From Camarhynchus parvulus (taxonomy: Eukaryota; Chordata; Aves; Passeriformes; Thraupidae): DNA of 64,000 nt. Each line of letters starts with the position of its first letter. Position 1 is the stretch's first letter. The translations under genes were made by a program, and so were the position numbers. The stretch spans positions 89,308,965 to 89,372,964 of the forward strand of contig NC_044572.1 in assembly GCF_901933205.1 (NCBI RefSeq), given 5' to 3'. The notes under the pieces are model-generated. The model was not told the DNA's origin, searched no databases, and saw only the letters and a program-made list of their open reading frames with translations. Shown in pieces: positions 38,861 to 50,351 of this stretch.

Positions 38861-41420
38861 ATATTTTAGCTATGGATCAAAGTTTATAAATATAAGGAAC
38901 AAAACATGATGGAGTTTTACTATCTCCTTTTATGAAATTATGAATCTTGAAGTGCCCAAATGAGGAATGTAAGCTAAATAATAGAAACTCTACAATGTTC
39001 ATTATTTTTGCTTTTGAAGAAACAACAAAAAAAAGTCCTTTCCATTTCCACTTCTCTTTGCTTCACACAAAAAATCAGTTGCATTGTATTATATATATAT
39101 TCCAGCCATTTACTTTTCACTTTTTACCTATGATTCATAAAATATAGCATAGATTTAGCAATGATGGGGGAGGGAAAAGCATTTTGTAGATCAATTTGCA
39201 TCACAAACTAGTAGCATTTCAGCATTTCATGTTTTGTATGTTTAAATTCTATATGAGTATCAGTCACTGTGACTTTCACATATTTTCCGTAGATGCAGAA
39301 AAAATCACTGAGGCTTAGAATTTATTTCAATATCTAAATAAATTCTCAGCTCATCATTCAGATGACTTCTGGACTGCAAATAAAGTCATACAATGCATGA
39401 AGTGATTAAATCACACATCTGGACTCCTGCAATGTATAAATATAAATACATACATACACACACAAGCACCCCCCAATACATACAGCTAAGGTTTAAATCC
39501 AAATACTTTGGTCTGAGCCTCTCCTTTGGCTGTGGTTCAGGCTAGACTAGAATAGCTTGGCTTCTCTTCCCCAGATCTGCAAGCTTAAATCTCTAATTTG
39601 TAGGAAGACAAAAGCAGACATTCTCATAAATCTATTTAAAGAAGAAATGTCTGGCAAGGTTCTACCATCTGAAGCCAAATCCTTGCAAAATAGATAGTAC
39701 AATTTTAATTTTACAGCCTAGGCTTATGGTTTAGAAGTCCGCTTGCATAACAGAAATTTGTTTTTTGCAGGATCAGCTCCCAGCTGTGAAACACAAATCC
39801 TAAAAAGATGTCAAGTGTTTAATTTTAAAGTCTACAATTTCTTTCTCAGTATTAGTTTATATGTTTTCCATTTTTTATGTCAAAACCTACTAAGAAATAT
39901 ATTGTTATTGTTGTCTGAAAATGCAGTCTTTAAAAAGAACAACATTACTGTTAACTTTTTCAAACACAGTGTTTCAAAAGACAGGATTAGACCTTTAAAA
40001 ATCTTTATGATTACTCATTTGTTAGAATACATCCTTAGGTATGATTTGTTTGACCTGGAGGGAACACAGAAATTCAAAGCTTATGGAATTCTGAAAATCC
40101 TAAACAAAAAGCCCCACAAACCCTTATTTGTAAACTTTTCAATTAATATTCTACTTTTCAGGAATATCAACATTTCAAAAATTCTAATATATTAAATATG
40201 GACATTATCTACTGATGAAATTAGACCTGTAGGAACTATGGAGGAAAATTTCTGAAGATAATTCTGGTGCTAATTTTGGAAAGTTCAAATATTTTGCAAG
40301 TGTTTGTAAAGAAGGATTTCTTTTTCTTAATGAAACTTAGATCACCCCAGAGTTAGACAGCATCAAAATCCCTCTGAATTCAATAATCAGAATTTTCTTC
40401 AGAGTTACCAATAAGCAAATGTATTTGCTTGTCATGTTTCATTGTTTCCAAGTGTGCCTGAAAGCCTAATTTGTATTACTTTTCTTTTAGTACTAGGTGT
40501 TCATGGAATTACATATGATATTTTCTGCTTAGGATCTTTCTCCTCAGTTTTTTTTACCTAGACTTTATACCTTTGCCACAGGATTCCCAAGAAAATCTTC
40601 ATGACAATATGTTATTTTAGAATTTAAAGCACATGTAATAAGCAGTTTAACTGGTGTGTAACAGCTGCGTAATATAGACCTTTTCTCTACATCATGGCCC
40701 TTCTCTCAAACCAATAGCTTACGTAAGAAAGACAATGGGGATAATTGCAATTATAACAAAGCTGTTTACCTGCTGGTCACTTGTAGGCTTGCATTCCTCC
40801 AGAAAGACACACTTTGTAACAATTGGGCAACAAGGTATTATATTTACGTCTACTGGCACTAAGGATGAAAATGCCTCATTAACACTAAAATACTTGAAAT
40901 TTGAGAATAATCAATATGTAGATATGCTAAAATTTTACTAGTTCTTATAGAGAGCATACTTTCTATCCAAGTAGTACCCAAATACTTCACATATAATGCA
41001 ATGGGATTTTGGGGAGAATTTTGACACATTCTGAGAAATCTCAGTGACTCAGAGAAATTATATGATGAATTAGTAGATCCTTTTTCTGTATAAATGAACT
41101 ACAGGAGCTTTCTACAGTCTGCAGCTTAATTTCTTCAAAAGGCCTGCCTTAATTTTCTTCAAAATTGCCAGCTTTAATACACCCTGGAAGAAAAGTGTTT
41201 TCTAAATGCTTTTTACTTTTCCTGAGGATATAGTGAAAAAAAGTATGGCAATATTTGTAAGTGCCAGCAGTGAATGAAAAAAATCCAATTAATTGAGTTA
41301 ATCATATCATTTGATGTGTGATTACTCCACTTGTCAATGATGGAACATATTTTCTATTCACGTTCTTCTGACACTATCATAATTGCATCTGCTTTCTTAG
41401 ATTTTGTTTGTTTGGTTTGG
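38861..41420. other. Anonymous A+T-rich DNA containing a 150-codon chance frame
   Basis: No gene was recognised. The plus-strand frame at 39743-40195 (150 codons) is one of the longest in the window. It is dominated by Phe, Leu, Ile, Asn and Lys, as A+T-rich random sequence would be, and shows no domain, signal peptide or exon context. Confidence 0.5.
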
Positions 41421-41448
41421 TTTTTTTTTTTTTTTTTTTTTGTTGTTT

Positions 41449-41492
<44 letters not shown>
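41421..41492. repeat. T-tract followed by (GTT)n microsatellite
   Basis: A run of 21 T (41421-41441) leads through a short imperfect unit into about 14 perfect GTT units (41451-41492). On the minus strand this reads (AAC)n followed by poly-A. No retroposon body was recognised on the (AAC)n side, so I call it simple sequence. It creates the polyvaline and polyasparagine open frames at 41331-41639 and 41397-41579, which are not genes. Confidence 0.95.
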
Positions 41493-41493
<1 letters not shown>

Positions 41494-42107
41494 CTGGGGT
41501 TTTTATTGGTTTTTTGGGTTTTTTTTGTGGAGGAGGGGAAGTTGACCCTAGAACATTGAAGCAATGTTTTAGTCATCATTTGTACAAAACTTTGGTATGT
41601 GCAATATACACCTACAATTTCTGCGTTTTGTCAGTGTAGGAGCTGATGAAGACGTTAAGGACATGTGGACTTTGCTGGCTGAAGAAATTTGTAGGAGGTC
41701 ATAGCTGCACCAGGGATTACAAGCAAGATAAGAAGGAGATTTGGGCTCTACTAGTAGTAGAAATATTTGGACAGGGAATGTACATGAAAGGAAGGACAAA
41801 CCAGCAGTTGCACAGGGAGTCCTAAAAATTGTGCATGTCCACAGCTGAGAAATTACAGGGATCTAGCAGGACAAAATTTCGTATAAGGAGGAGAAGGGGC
41901 ACAGGCACAGATGCAGATTGAGCTGTTTATCAAAATGAGGTAAAAGATTAGCAAAATTATATCAGAAGAGAAAGGATCTTCAGTGGCATGAGATGTTCAT
42001 CTACCCACCTTTCCAGCTATTAAAGCTACAGCTGGAGTAAGTTTATACCTGGGTTCATTGTAGACACTGGTCTCCCTCCTGCAAGCCTAGAAAAACCCTT
42101 CCCCATA
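41493..42107. other. Anonymous non-coding DNA
   Basis: No gene or repeat was recognised. The open frame at 41569-41799 (minus, 76 codons) has no recognisable content. Confidence 0.5.
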
Positions 42108-42162
42108 TGAAGAGAGGCTGAAGTAACTCAGCTTATTCAGTCTGAAGAAGAGCATACTGAAA
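42108..42162 (+). mobile_element. CR1 LINE fragment
   Basis: The words 'gaagagaggctgaagtaact', 'cagcttattcagtctgaaga' and 'agagcatactga' follow the order of the CR1 3' region that lies just downstream of the reverse transcriptase (agagaggctg...ttcagcctggagaagagaaggctga). The identity stops abruptly on both sides, so only a short internal piece is left. Confidence 0.72.
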
Positions 42163-43780
42163 TGAAAAAACTCCAGACATCTCCCTTCCAGACTTCAATG
42201 ATGATATTAATTTTGGACAAACAAACCACAGCTGCCCAATTCCCTCCTATAGCTTCCCTTGGCCTCCTTTGAAAATCATGCTATATAACACTTCAAATAC
42301 TTATGCAGAAAGTGTGAGACAGCACAAAGGTCAAGCCACACTCAAGCATTCTGTTTAATAGCATTTTAGTTTAATACCAAATAGCAGAAATAATAACAAA
42401 CATGCAAGTTTAATATCAAGTAATAACAGCAAAAACTGCAGCAATCTTCCAATATGATTTTAACTGGCAGGTTTGCTATCAAGACAGGATGGAGAATGTG
42501 AGGCTATAATAAATTACATGAATCAAAGTCTGATTATTTTCACCAGTTAATATTTCTGTGAAGTAATGTTTAATCTCTTCAGTGTGGATTCTTCATTGAT
42601 TTATTGCATTATAGGCATTCAAGAGAAGTCATTCCAGGGATGCAGCTAAAAAAATGTTTCTTTTAAGTGTATTTTATAAGGAAAAAATAAAATATGCCGA
42701 GGTAGGAAGCAATAATTAAGGTTGGTAGATGGCAGAGTACAAAGAAATAAATGGGTTGAAATATTTTGGAAGCAATGGCACCTCATGGACAGTCCTGTAA
42801 ACACAAAGCACAAACATCATGAAATCATGGAGTTCCACTATGAGGATGATGCACCCTAAGACTACCATTTGTGCATGGTAAAGCACAATTTACTGAGGTA
42901 ACATCAGAGACACAAAACATTTCCACAAAAATATGACTGTATCTCGTAATATTAAAAAATATTTTGAGAACACATTAAAATAGAAGGTTTTAAATAGAAT
43001 TACCTTAAAGGTGTAGATAACATATGCATCTTGAATCAGCCCATCTACAATCATAAATAGGCACATACATACTACATAGCTGCTACACATACTACACTAA
43101 GGTCTGCTCCCTGCTCCTGCAATCAAGACAGCTTGCTTGTAAAGGATTTCCACGAACTGACTACAATTCTTATAAAGAACTTGCTGTTAAAAAGACCAAA
43201 AAAATTTAAATAAAGGAATTTTATCAAAATATTAATTGAAATAGAAAAACTCCAAGGATAAGATGTCTGACAAAGAACAGGGCTCTTGTCCCTCCCTCCC
43301 TTCCTTCACTCATTTGAAAAATTAATTCTAAAATGTGTCCCAAATAAAAAATAACTGAATCCACAGCTTTGTCTTATATGGGAAAATGGAATTGTCTTAT
43401 TCAAATAGCTAACTTAGATACTAATATCAGCAGTTCAAAGAAAAAATATGATATTACTTATTTAGAGAATAATACCTGTTATATGTCCTTAGACTTCATT
43501 TTGCTGGACGGAAGTGTTTTTTACTGGTAGAAAGATTATAATCTTAATTGAACTTTAAATAGAAAGATTACTGTAAATTGAACTACTGTCATATATGGAG
43601 TAAATGGAAGTGCTCCAGCTGATTTCAGCCAAAGGAGGATCAGAGATCATATAAGCTTTGGACCAAACACTTAAAACAAGCCAGCCAGCTTAAATACTAA
43701 CAAGACTTCCACTAAGTTACATATAACAAAAGGCTTTTGCCAGAATAAACTAGAAACAATGCTATGCATCCTAACAACAT
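42163..43780. other. Anonymous A+T-rich DNA
   Basis: No gene or repeat was recognised. Confidence 0.5.
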
Positions 43781-43812
43781 TTTCACAGATTCACAGAATA
43801 TTCTGAGTTTGT
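43781..43812 (-). mobile_element. Possible CR1 3'-tail scrap, minus strand
   Basis: 'ttcacagattcacagaatat' followed by 'tctgagttt' matches the reverse complement of a CR1 3' terminus. Identity is lost after about 30 bases, so chance similarity cannot be excluded. Confidence 0.55.
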
Positions 43813-44439
43813 GTCTTTATGCATTACAGTAATATCTGTAGTTTATAGTGTTATCTGTGATGACAGAAGTACGACTTTGATATGCCTTGTTCACAGTTGC
43901 TACCTTTGGAAAAGTAAAAATAGCAGAAAATGTGCAGGAGTCAATACATTCTGCCCAGAATTTATTTATTTAGAGCATTTGGCCTACAAATCTGTAGCTC
44001 TACCCTGGAGAAAAAGAACAAGCACAGGCCTTGGGCAAAATCTCCCTTCAGAGTGGTAATGATGGTTAGAGGATTTCTATTAGTGTTCCTCCATGTATTT
44101 GTACTGTACCATACACTTAGCACAGCACTGTGGATTGTTTGGATCATTGTTTGGATCTGATAATAGATCAGAACTGATTTCGTGCGGTGAACAGTTCCCA
44201 ACCCTCCCTGTTTTGAGCTGTCCCTTTAAAATTGACTACTGTTTCAGAAAACTAACTCATGAGATGTGCCTTTCTAATGAGAAATTGAAATACATGGGTT
44301 TTTTCATCCTTTTCCCTTTTCTTCCCTTTGCAAGTACCAAGAATTCATGTGAACAGCTGTTTTCTTGTTGGAAAAGGACAATAAGGAAAGAAAATCAACT
44401 TAAAAATGTTATTTTTCTGTAAGCTGAAGTGCTTCTTGG
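43813..44439. other. Anonymous DNA with a 12-bp tandem duplication
   Basis: No gene was recognised although several overlapping open frames (76 to 109 codons) occur on both strands. ATTGTTTGGATC is duplicated head to tail at 44134-44145 and 44146-44157. Confidence 0.5.
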
Positions 44440-44740
44440 TATTTACAGGCATAAAGGAGGCAGCTGCATTCTGTCCCAGCTTGAATTCATAAACCTAACT
44501 TGATCGCCTTCTGAAGAATTTATGAATCATGGTTAATAATCAGCTTTAGGCCCTTCTGAGGAAAGAATCACATTTTGAAGCTACAAAGGTCCACTAAATA
44601 GCCCACGGGAAATGACCCTGCATCCCATTAAATATAAAACCTCACTATTATAGGACTCTGTGTCAAAGGGAAAACATTTCAGTCTCTTCTCCCTTCAAGT
44701 GTCAGAGAGCTCCCTCTGCCTAAATGCTTTATTAAGATTG
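44440..44740. promoter_or_regulatory. Weak candidate conserved non-coding segment
   Basis: Non-repetitive, compositionally balanced sequence with homeodomain-like words ('ggttaataatca', 'cccattaaata') and a 'tgatcgcc' CpG. It resembles conserved non-coding DNA by texture only, with no alignment to support it. No coding frame was seen. Confidence 0.15.
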
Positions 44741-47700
44741 AGGAAACATACCAGATTCCTGTTACTCGGGGAAAACTATTTTCTTCTTGAAAAAGTTTAG
44801 TTCCTTTTACTTTGGGGGAAAGAAAAAAAACCATTTCCTTTCTTCATTCCCATATATTCATTATGGTCCACCTTTTTTAAAGCTCTTATCTTTCTTTTAT
44901 CTATTTCATATGCCTGTGGCAAACACCATAGCTGTCTTCTTTCTATTCCAGGAATTGGCTACAGTGTATTCTTTATCTTACTTAGAACAGGTTGCTATTT
45001 TCCTATTTAAATGGAAGATATGGATTGAAAGTCAGATTTGAAGGTCAGAGAAGTGGTTCTTAGTTTATTGCAATTTAAGTCTTTGCAGGCCACTTTTTGC
45101 TTGATGGAAGGGATAATCACAAACAAATTATCGAGAAATAAAGTGAAATTCGCATTTCCTTTAATAATATATTTAAGTTTCCCAGGCATAAGTGGCCCCC
45201 CATCTAGTCTGCTGTTTCTTCAATTGCAATAATGGTATTGGCCACAACTTCTACAGAAAAAAGTAACTTAAAAGGCCTTCTTCAATTTTATTAGGGAACA
45301 TACACACAAGGCATGTGAAAGTGAAAAGAAGACAAATAGAACAGGCAGACCAGTGGCTGTTGGTACCCATTGTGTGATTTAAGAAGTAATAGCAAAAAAT
45401 TATGATAGATAAGGATATCTTGTCTTTCTCCACTTATGAAGGGAAGAGTTTAACCAAATTATATTCTGATACAACCATTCTTACTTAAGTCAACTTCTTG
45501 TAGCCTATAAGACCTTTATTATAAAATTTCTTGGCATAACTGATGGCTGTTCAGAAGATCCTTAGGCTTTATATGTTTGGCACGATATAAATAGCACCCA
45601 AGAAGTTATAATGATTATAAAACCTAGTAGTGCTGGCAAGTTACCACCATCCACAAGAGACATAAATTCTAATATCAATATAAAAAAAAGTTACTTTCAA
45701 TCACTTGAGATATGAAAAAGAATCTTCATTGTGAGGAAAGGAAAATGGAATGAAAAAAGGGGAATGCCAATATTGCAGAGTCTGGAAAAGAATATAATTG
45801 CATTCTGCTTCCCTAATCTGAAAAAATCTAGAAGAAGAAAGGTCTCTGGAAAGTAATCCGTGTGTGAGAGACTTCAACAAATTTGACATGATCTTACAGT
45901 ATTTTAGCTACAAAAAGCAGCAAAACAAATTTAAATTGCCCACACAGAGATTTCATTTCTGAATGAAGAGGAGTATCTTTTTATACCTGCCTTGCAGCCT
46001 TACTTGGAATATTGCCTGCATTTTTGGAAATTATAAGAAAAATTATAAAAATTGTAGGAAAAAATGATAAGAATTTCCATTAACTCTAGTTATTATAGTG
46101 TATTATAAATTACAAAAATACAGAACAAAAACAACTGTTCGAAGTCGCACAAAAGCTAAGTCAATGGAGGTAACTGTAACCTGATCATTAAATGATCTAA
46201 AACCTCCACAAACTAAAACCTTATCTCCAGACAGGCTAAGACAAGCCCAGGTCCTGAGGTGTAAAGAAGCCTGGGGCTTCTTACAGGGAGTAACAACTCT
46301 GAATTTACGGGGCTAAAAGGCTACATTGAATAGTGAAGAGGGGGCTACTCAAGAGCATTGAGCACAAGAGTTCACAGTAGATACTGAGCAACAGTGCAAC
46401 CACTACTTGCATCTCTTGGAGCACTCAGTAAGTCACAATATGAAAAATACACTTGGGAGAAGAGAAAAAGTATAGGATAGAAACTGGAGTCTGTCCAGCT
46501 CCTTCTGGAGTATGATTTCTTGGAGACAAATCTGGTTTGAGACAAGCAGTACAAAAACTGAATAAACTCACAAGATTTTAAACCATGTCTCCACCAAAAG
46601 TTCTTAGCTTCTTCTTCTGTTTATTTATTTAGGTTATTAGCCTTTCCTGTGGATTTAGCTTGTACAAAGAAAAAAGAGTGATTGGCTACTGCCCAGTCAG
46701 AGAGATTTTATTTTCCCATAACACAAGGTTGTGGTCATTATTAGCCTTGGGTGTCATGTACAAAATGGTTGAATCCTACCTCATTGTCTCTTATGTCCTT
46801 CCTGTACTGAGGACAACCTCACAAATATGTCATGTACTCTGTAGGACAGGGCAGGGCAGAAGTGTCATTAAAAATTTATGGAAAAAGATACTATGGTTTC
46901 ATGTGCAAAACTCTGCTTTCCTGGTGCCATATGTATTCCATTATAAACTATTAACAACATAGCTAACTATTGCACAACACATACTTAAATGTACAATACA
47001 GAATCTATGCATAACTTTAAAACAGAAATGGAAATAAAGTTCATTTTATAACTGGTGTTTAGCTTCTTTGATTAAAACCAAGCTGTTCTTCAGTTTCTGT
47101 GTCCATACAGTTATATTTGGCTCAAGGAGGATGCACTAGTGTGCAGAACAGGCTTCCCAGGAGTCTGATAAAATATGCACTTGTTTGTTCAGTTCCTGGG
47201 CTGTTGATTCACTGGCTTTGGAAACTCCTTCTGACAGAAAGCATCTTACTAAATATATTTAAATCATCTTGTGGATACAGATTTATCCAACAACAGCAGA
47301 AAAATAAAGCCGTATACTGAGAATTGGTTATATCACTTGAATATGAATATTTAGTTGTTATTCAGGGTTTTACATCTCTAGACCTCATGGTCCTTAGTGG
47401 CAGTGGAAACTGAACCACAAAATGATTAAAAAGCTGTACAGCATCAATGTCTTCAAGATTTGATAAAGTTTTTGGGGCAAGTACCAGGTTTTACCTTCTA
47501 CTTTAAGGACCCAATAAGACAAAAAGTATCACAAAAATGTTTGTGATTGTTTCTCTGATACAGATAAATGAAACATAAAAGATGTTTTATTTCATCCAGG
47601 AGAATACCTGAAAGTGCTGGTCACACTACCTTTGGTTGATAACTCTTGTGCAGATTTCTTCTTCCTATATTTTTAAAGTTCAACAAGCATAAAAGCCTTA

Positions 47701-49285
47701 GGAAGAAAACTGGAAAAGAAAACTCTTAGCTATCAAAATAATGAAGTATTCTTTTAAGCATGTCTATAGTGAAAGCATTTTTAAGACTCATGGGTCTTTT
47801 TCTACATCACAATACGCTTTCCAAACATTTTTGTGTATAAAATCATAATATTTTATTATTTATTCCCAAACACTTTGAAGCAAAAAGAAGGACCCTCAAT
47901 ATTTCCACAAGTGAGGAAGTGGTGAAAGATTTTTCTTCCATCTGTAAAAGCAGCTCCTTAACAGACGTACAGCTTATTGGCTTAGACAAAAACCTGAATT
48001 CAACTCTAAGAAAAAACTGAAGCTACTGAAAAGAAAAAAGTATTTTCTACATAAAACATTATTTATAGATCTCACCTGGGATTAGCCAATAATTTCTTTC
48101 ATATGTGAATCAAATGCAAGAAGAACAGAAAGTAATTAAAATATGATGTATTGCATCAAAAGACAGAAGCACATCTGCAGCCTACCTATGAGAAAGACAC
48201 AGAGAAAACTGATACAAAAAATGCCTGTAAATGTGAACTGAGCAAGTAGCCACAGGTTACTAGTTCAAAACATAACTTATATTTGACATCTGGATTTTGT
48301 GAACTACCTTGAAAAATAAAATAAAAAAAAATATTAAGTGCTATAGTCTGGAGCTACAATTCTATATCTCGTACTTGTTAACTTATCTTAGGTGTTACAA
48401 GAGAATGCTCATCATTGCAATCCTGATAATGCCATTGTGCAAGTATAACTCTTCCTACAGGAATGCATCCTGTTGAAAAATCAGCATGTTTTTAAATGAA
48501 GTGCTTTTGTATGAACAGTTCTGGACATACAGAAATAATTCTTTCTGAGAAGAGAGTGAACAATAAAGACTACTGCATTTCAGACTCCTTACAGCAACTG
48601 AAATGATTAAGTCCCAGTTGGAGGAAAAATTAAAAATATGTAAATTAATGGTGGCGCATGGTACCACCACAGCTCGTTTGCCCTCTGAGAGTTCTCACAT
48701 TTCTATGCACAATGAATTCACAGCATAAGACTGGAGTGGTCTAGTCAAGAACATGGCAATCCTGTCTGCAAGTGGAAGCTACTTATACTTGTAAGAGAAG
48801 GTGTGTGTGAGACGTGATGCTGTTTTGTCAGAAGATTAAGTAACACGATATCACACAGTGCCAAGCTATGTGAGCCCCCCAGCACAGTGCCCACACAGAG
48901 ATATAAATGCTTTTTTGATCAAATGTCCATTCTGTGCTAAGATTGGCATTTGGAAACAGACCAAACAATAAGACAGCTCCAGAGTGAATACATAAATGTT
49001 CATATACAATAAGCAGAATTTACATCCCTTCATTGTGCTGAACCCATGCAAAAATGAGCTCATCTATGACAATGCATCCATGCTCATTAAGAAAAGAGAG
49101 GTTCCACCATTCAGGAGATCCAAAAGTTTAATTTGTTTTTTGTGAAACAAAGATCCATTCTCACAAGTTCAAAAGATATTTTTGAGCCAGAAGAAGAGCA
49201 CACATGCAGTATTTATGCTACCATTGACTGTTCTCATCTAAGCATAGAAATAATAGTCTAATTTTGACTGTACCAATTGTGAGTT
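44741..49285. other. Anonymous non-coding DNA, about 4.5 kb
   Basis: No gene or firmly recognised repeat. 'cttggaatattgcctgcatt' near 46002 recalls a CR1 internal box but nothing around it supports that. The longest open frame is 100 codons (46660-46962, plus) and has no recognisable content. Confidence 0.45.
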
Positions 49286-49498
49286 TCTGCTAGGTTGATC
49301 CTGTCTGGACTCCAGGCACACACTAAACCAGCCTTATCACTTCTCAGCTGAACAGGGGAGAGAAAATATAATGAAAGGCTTGTGGGTCAAGGTAAAAACA
49401 GGGAGAGTTCCCTCATTGATTACCATTGTGGGCAAAACAGAATTAACTTAGGCAAAGTTAATTTAATTTATTGCCAATTATCCAAATAGAATAATGGG

Positions 49499-49516
49499 AA
49501 AAAAAAAAAAAAAAAA
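49499..49516 (+). repeat. A18 homopolymer inside the minus-strand LTR
   Basis: An uninterrupted A run, followed by GAAAAAAAG, lies within an A-rich part of the LTR and probably expanded by slippage there. It is not a retroposon tail. Confidence 0.9.
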
Positions 49517-49788
49517 GAAAAAAAGCCATAAAATACCTTTGCTTCGCACCTCCCTTCATCCCTGGTTTAACTTCACTCCTGATTTCCTCAGCTTTCTCCC
49601 CTGCAGCACTGCAACAGGATGGAGAATGGGGGCTGTATCACACTCTTTTTTGGCTGCTCCTTCCTCCTCAGGGGAAAGCCTCCTTACATTCTTCCCCTGC
49701 TATAGCATGGGTTCCCTCCTGTGGGAGAAAAGCCTTCCTGACACAACGTTGGTCACCTCCATGGGGGTGCCTGTTCCCCCGGGAGCAG

Positions 49789-49957
49789 ACTGCTCCAGTA
49801 TGGGTCCCGGAGAGAGCTACAAACCCACAAACCCTGACAGCAAATTTACTCCAGTGTGGGCTCCTCTCTTTACAGGGACATAGGTGCCCCCGGGAGCCTG
49901 CTCCAGCAGGGACTTCGCATGACAGCCTCCTTTGGACATCCACCTGCTCTGGCAGTC
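49789..49957. repeat. Degenerate tandem units inside the LTR
   Basis: A 'ctgctccag...ggg' word recurs at about 49790, 49847, 49898 and 49943, spaced roughly 45 to 57 bases. The family is known to carry several such units; here they are diverged. Confidence 0.6.
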
Positions 49958-50351
49958 TTCTCCACAGGCTGCAGGTGGATCTCTGCTCCCCTGCAGACCT
50001 CTGTAGGCTGCAGGGGCACAGCAGCCTCACCATGTCTGCACCATGGTCTGCAGGGGACTTCCACCTCCTGCACCTGGAGCACCTCCTGCCCCTCCTTCTC
50101 CACCAGCCTTGGTGTCTGCAGAGCTGTTTCTTTCACATATTCACACTCCACTGCCCATCTGAAGTTGCTTGCTCCCTTTGCCCCTCAACCCTTCTCTAAT
50201 CTACCCTCTGCCACTGTTGCTGGTGGGCTCATCCTTGGCCAGAGTCAGGTTCACCTTGGAACCAGCTGTTGTTGGTTCTGTGGGATGCAGGAGAAGCTTC
50301 GAGCACCTCCTGGCTGAAGCCACCCCTGTAAAGTAGGGAACACTTGCAACA

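Larger units (their letters stand above)
49286..50351 (-). mobile_element. Degraded long LTR of an avian endogenous retrovirus, minus strand
   Basis: The roughly 1,065-bp element is much richer in G+C than its surroundings. From the left it shows diverged forms of boxes I know from a long LTR family abundant in birds: 'aggttgatcctgtctggact', 'atgaaaggcttgtgggtcaa', 'aatttaatttattgccaatt', a clustered 'ctgctccag...ggg' region, 'ctggagcacctcctgcccct', 'ccttggtgtctgcagagctg' and 'ggctgaagccacccctgtaa'. Read on the minus strand it has a polyadenylation signal AATAAA at 49467-49472 near its 3' end, so the LTR points left. The right end gives TGTTGC on the minus strand. The left terminal dinucleotide seems mutated, no target duplication was found, and the upstream TATA-like box of the family is not recognisable. 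No internal retroviral genes adjoin it. The 93- to 153-codon open frames inside it are incidental. Confidence 0.82.

Noticed and set aside
39743..40195. 150-codon open frame on the plus strand
   Set aside because: Its composition follows the A+T-rich background, with no domain, signal peptide, Kozak-like or splice context. A frame of this length is only modestly unexpected in 64 kb read in six frames.
41331..41639. Polyvaline and polyasparagine frames
   Set aside because: Both arise from the (GTT)n array and the T tract.
45990..46060. Possible CR1 internal box near 46002
   Set aside because: Only about 20 bases are similar and the flanks do not follow CR1 order.
49494..50317. Cluster of 74- to 153-codon frames on both strands
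   Set aside because: They lie inside a G+C-rich LTR and overlap one another in several frames; none resembles a retroviral or host protein.
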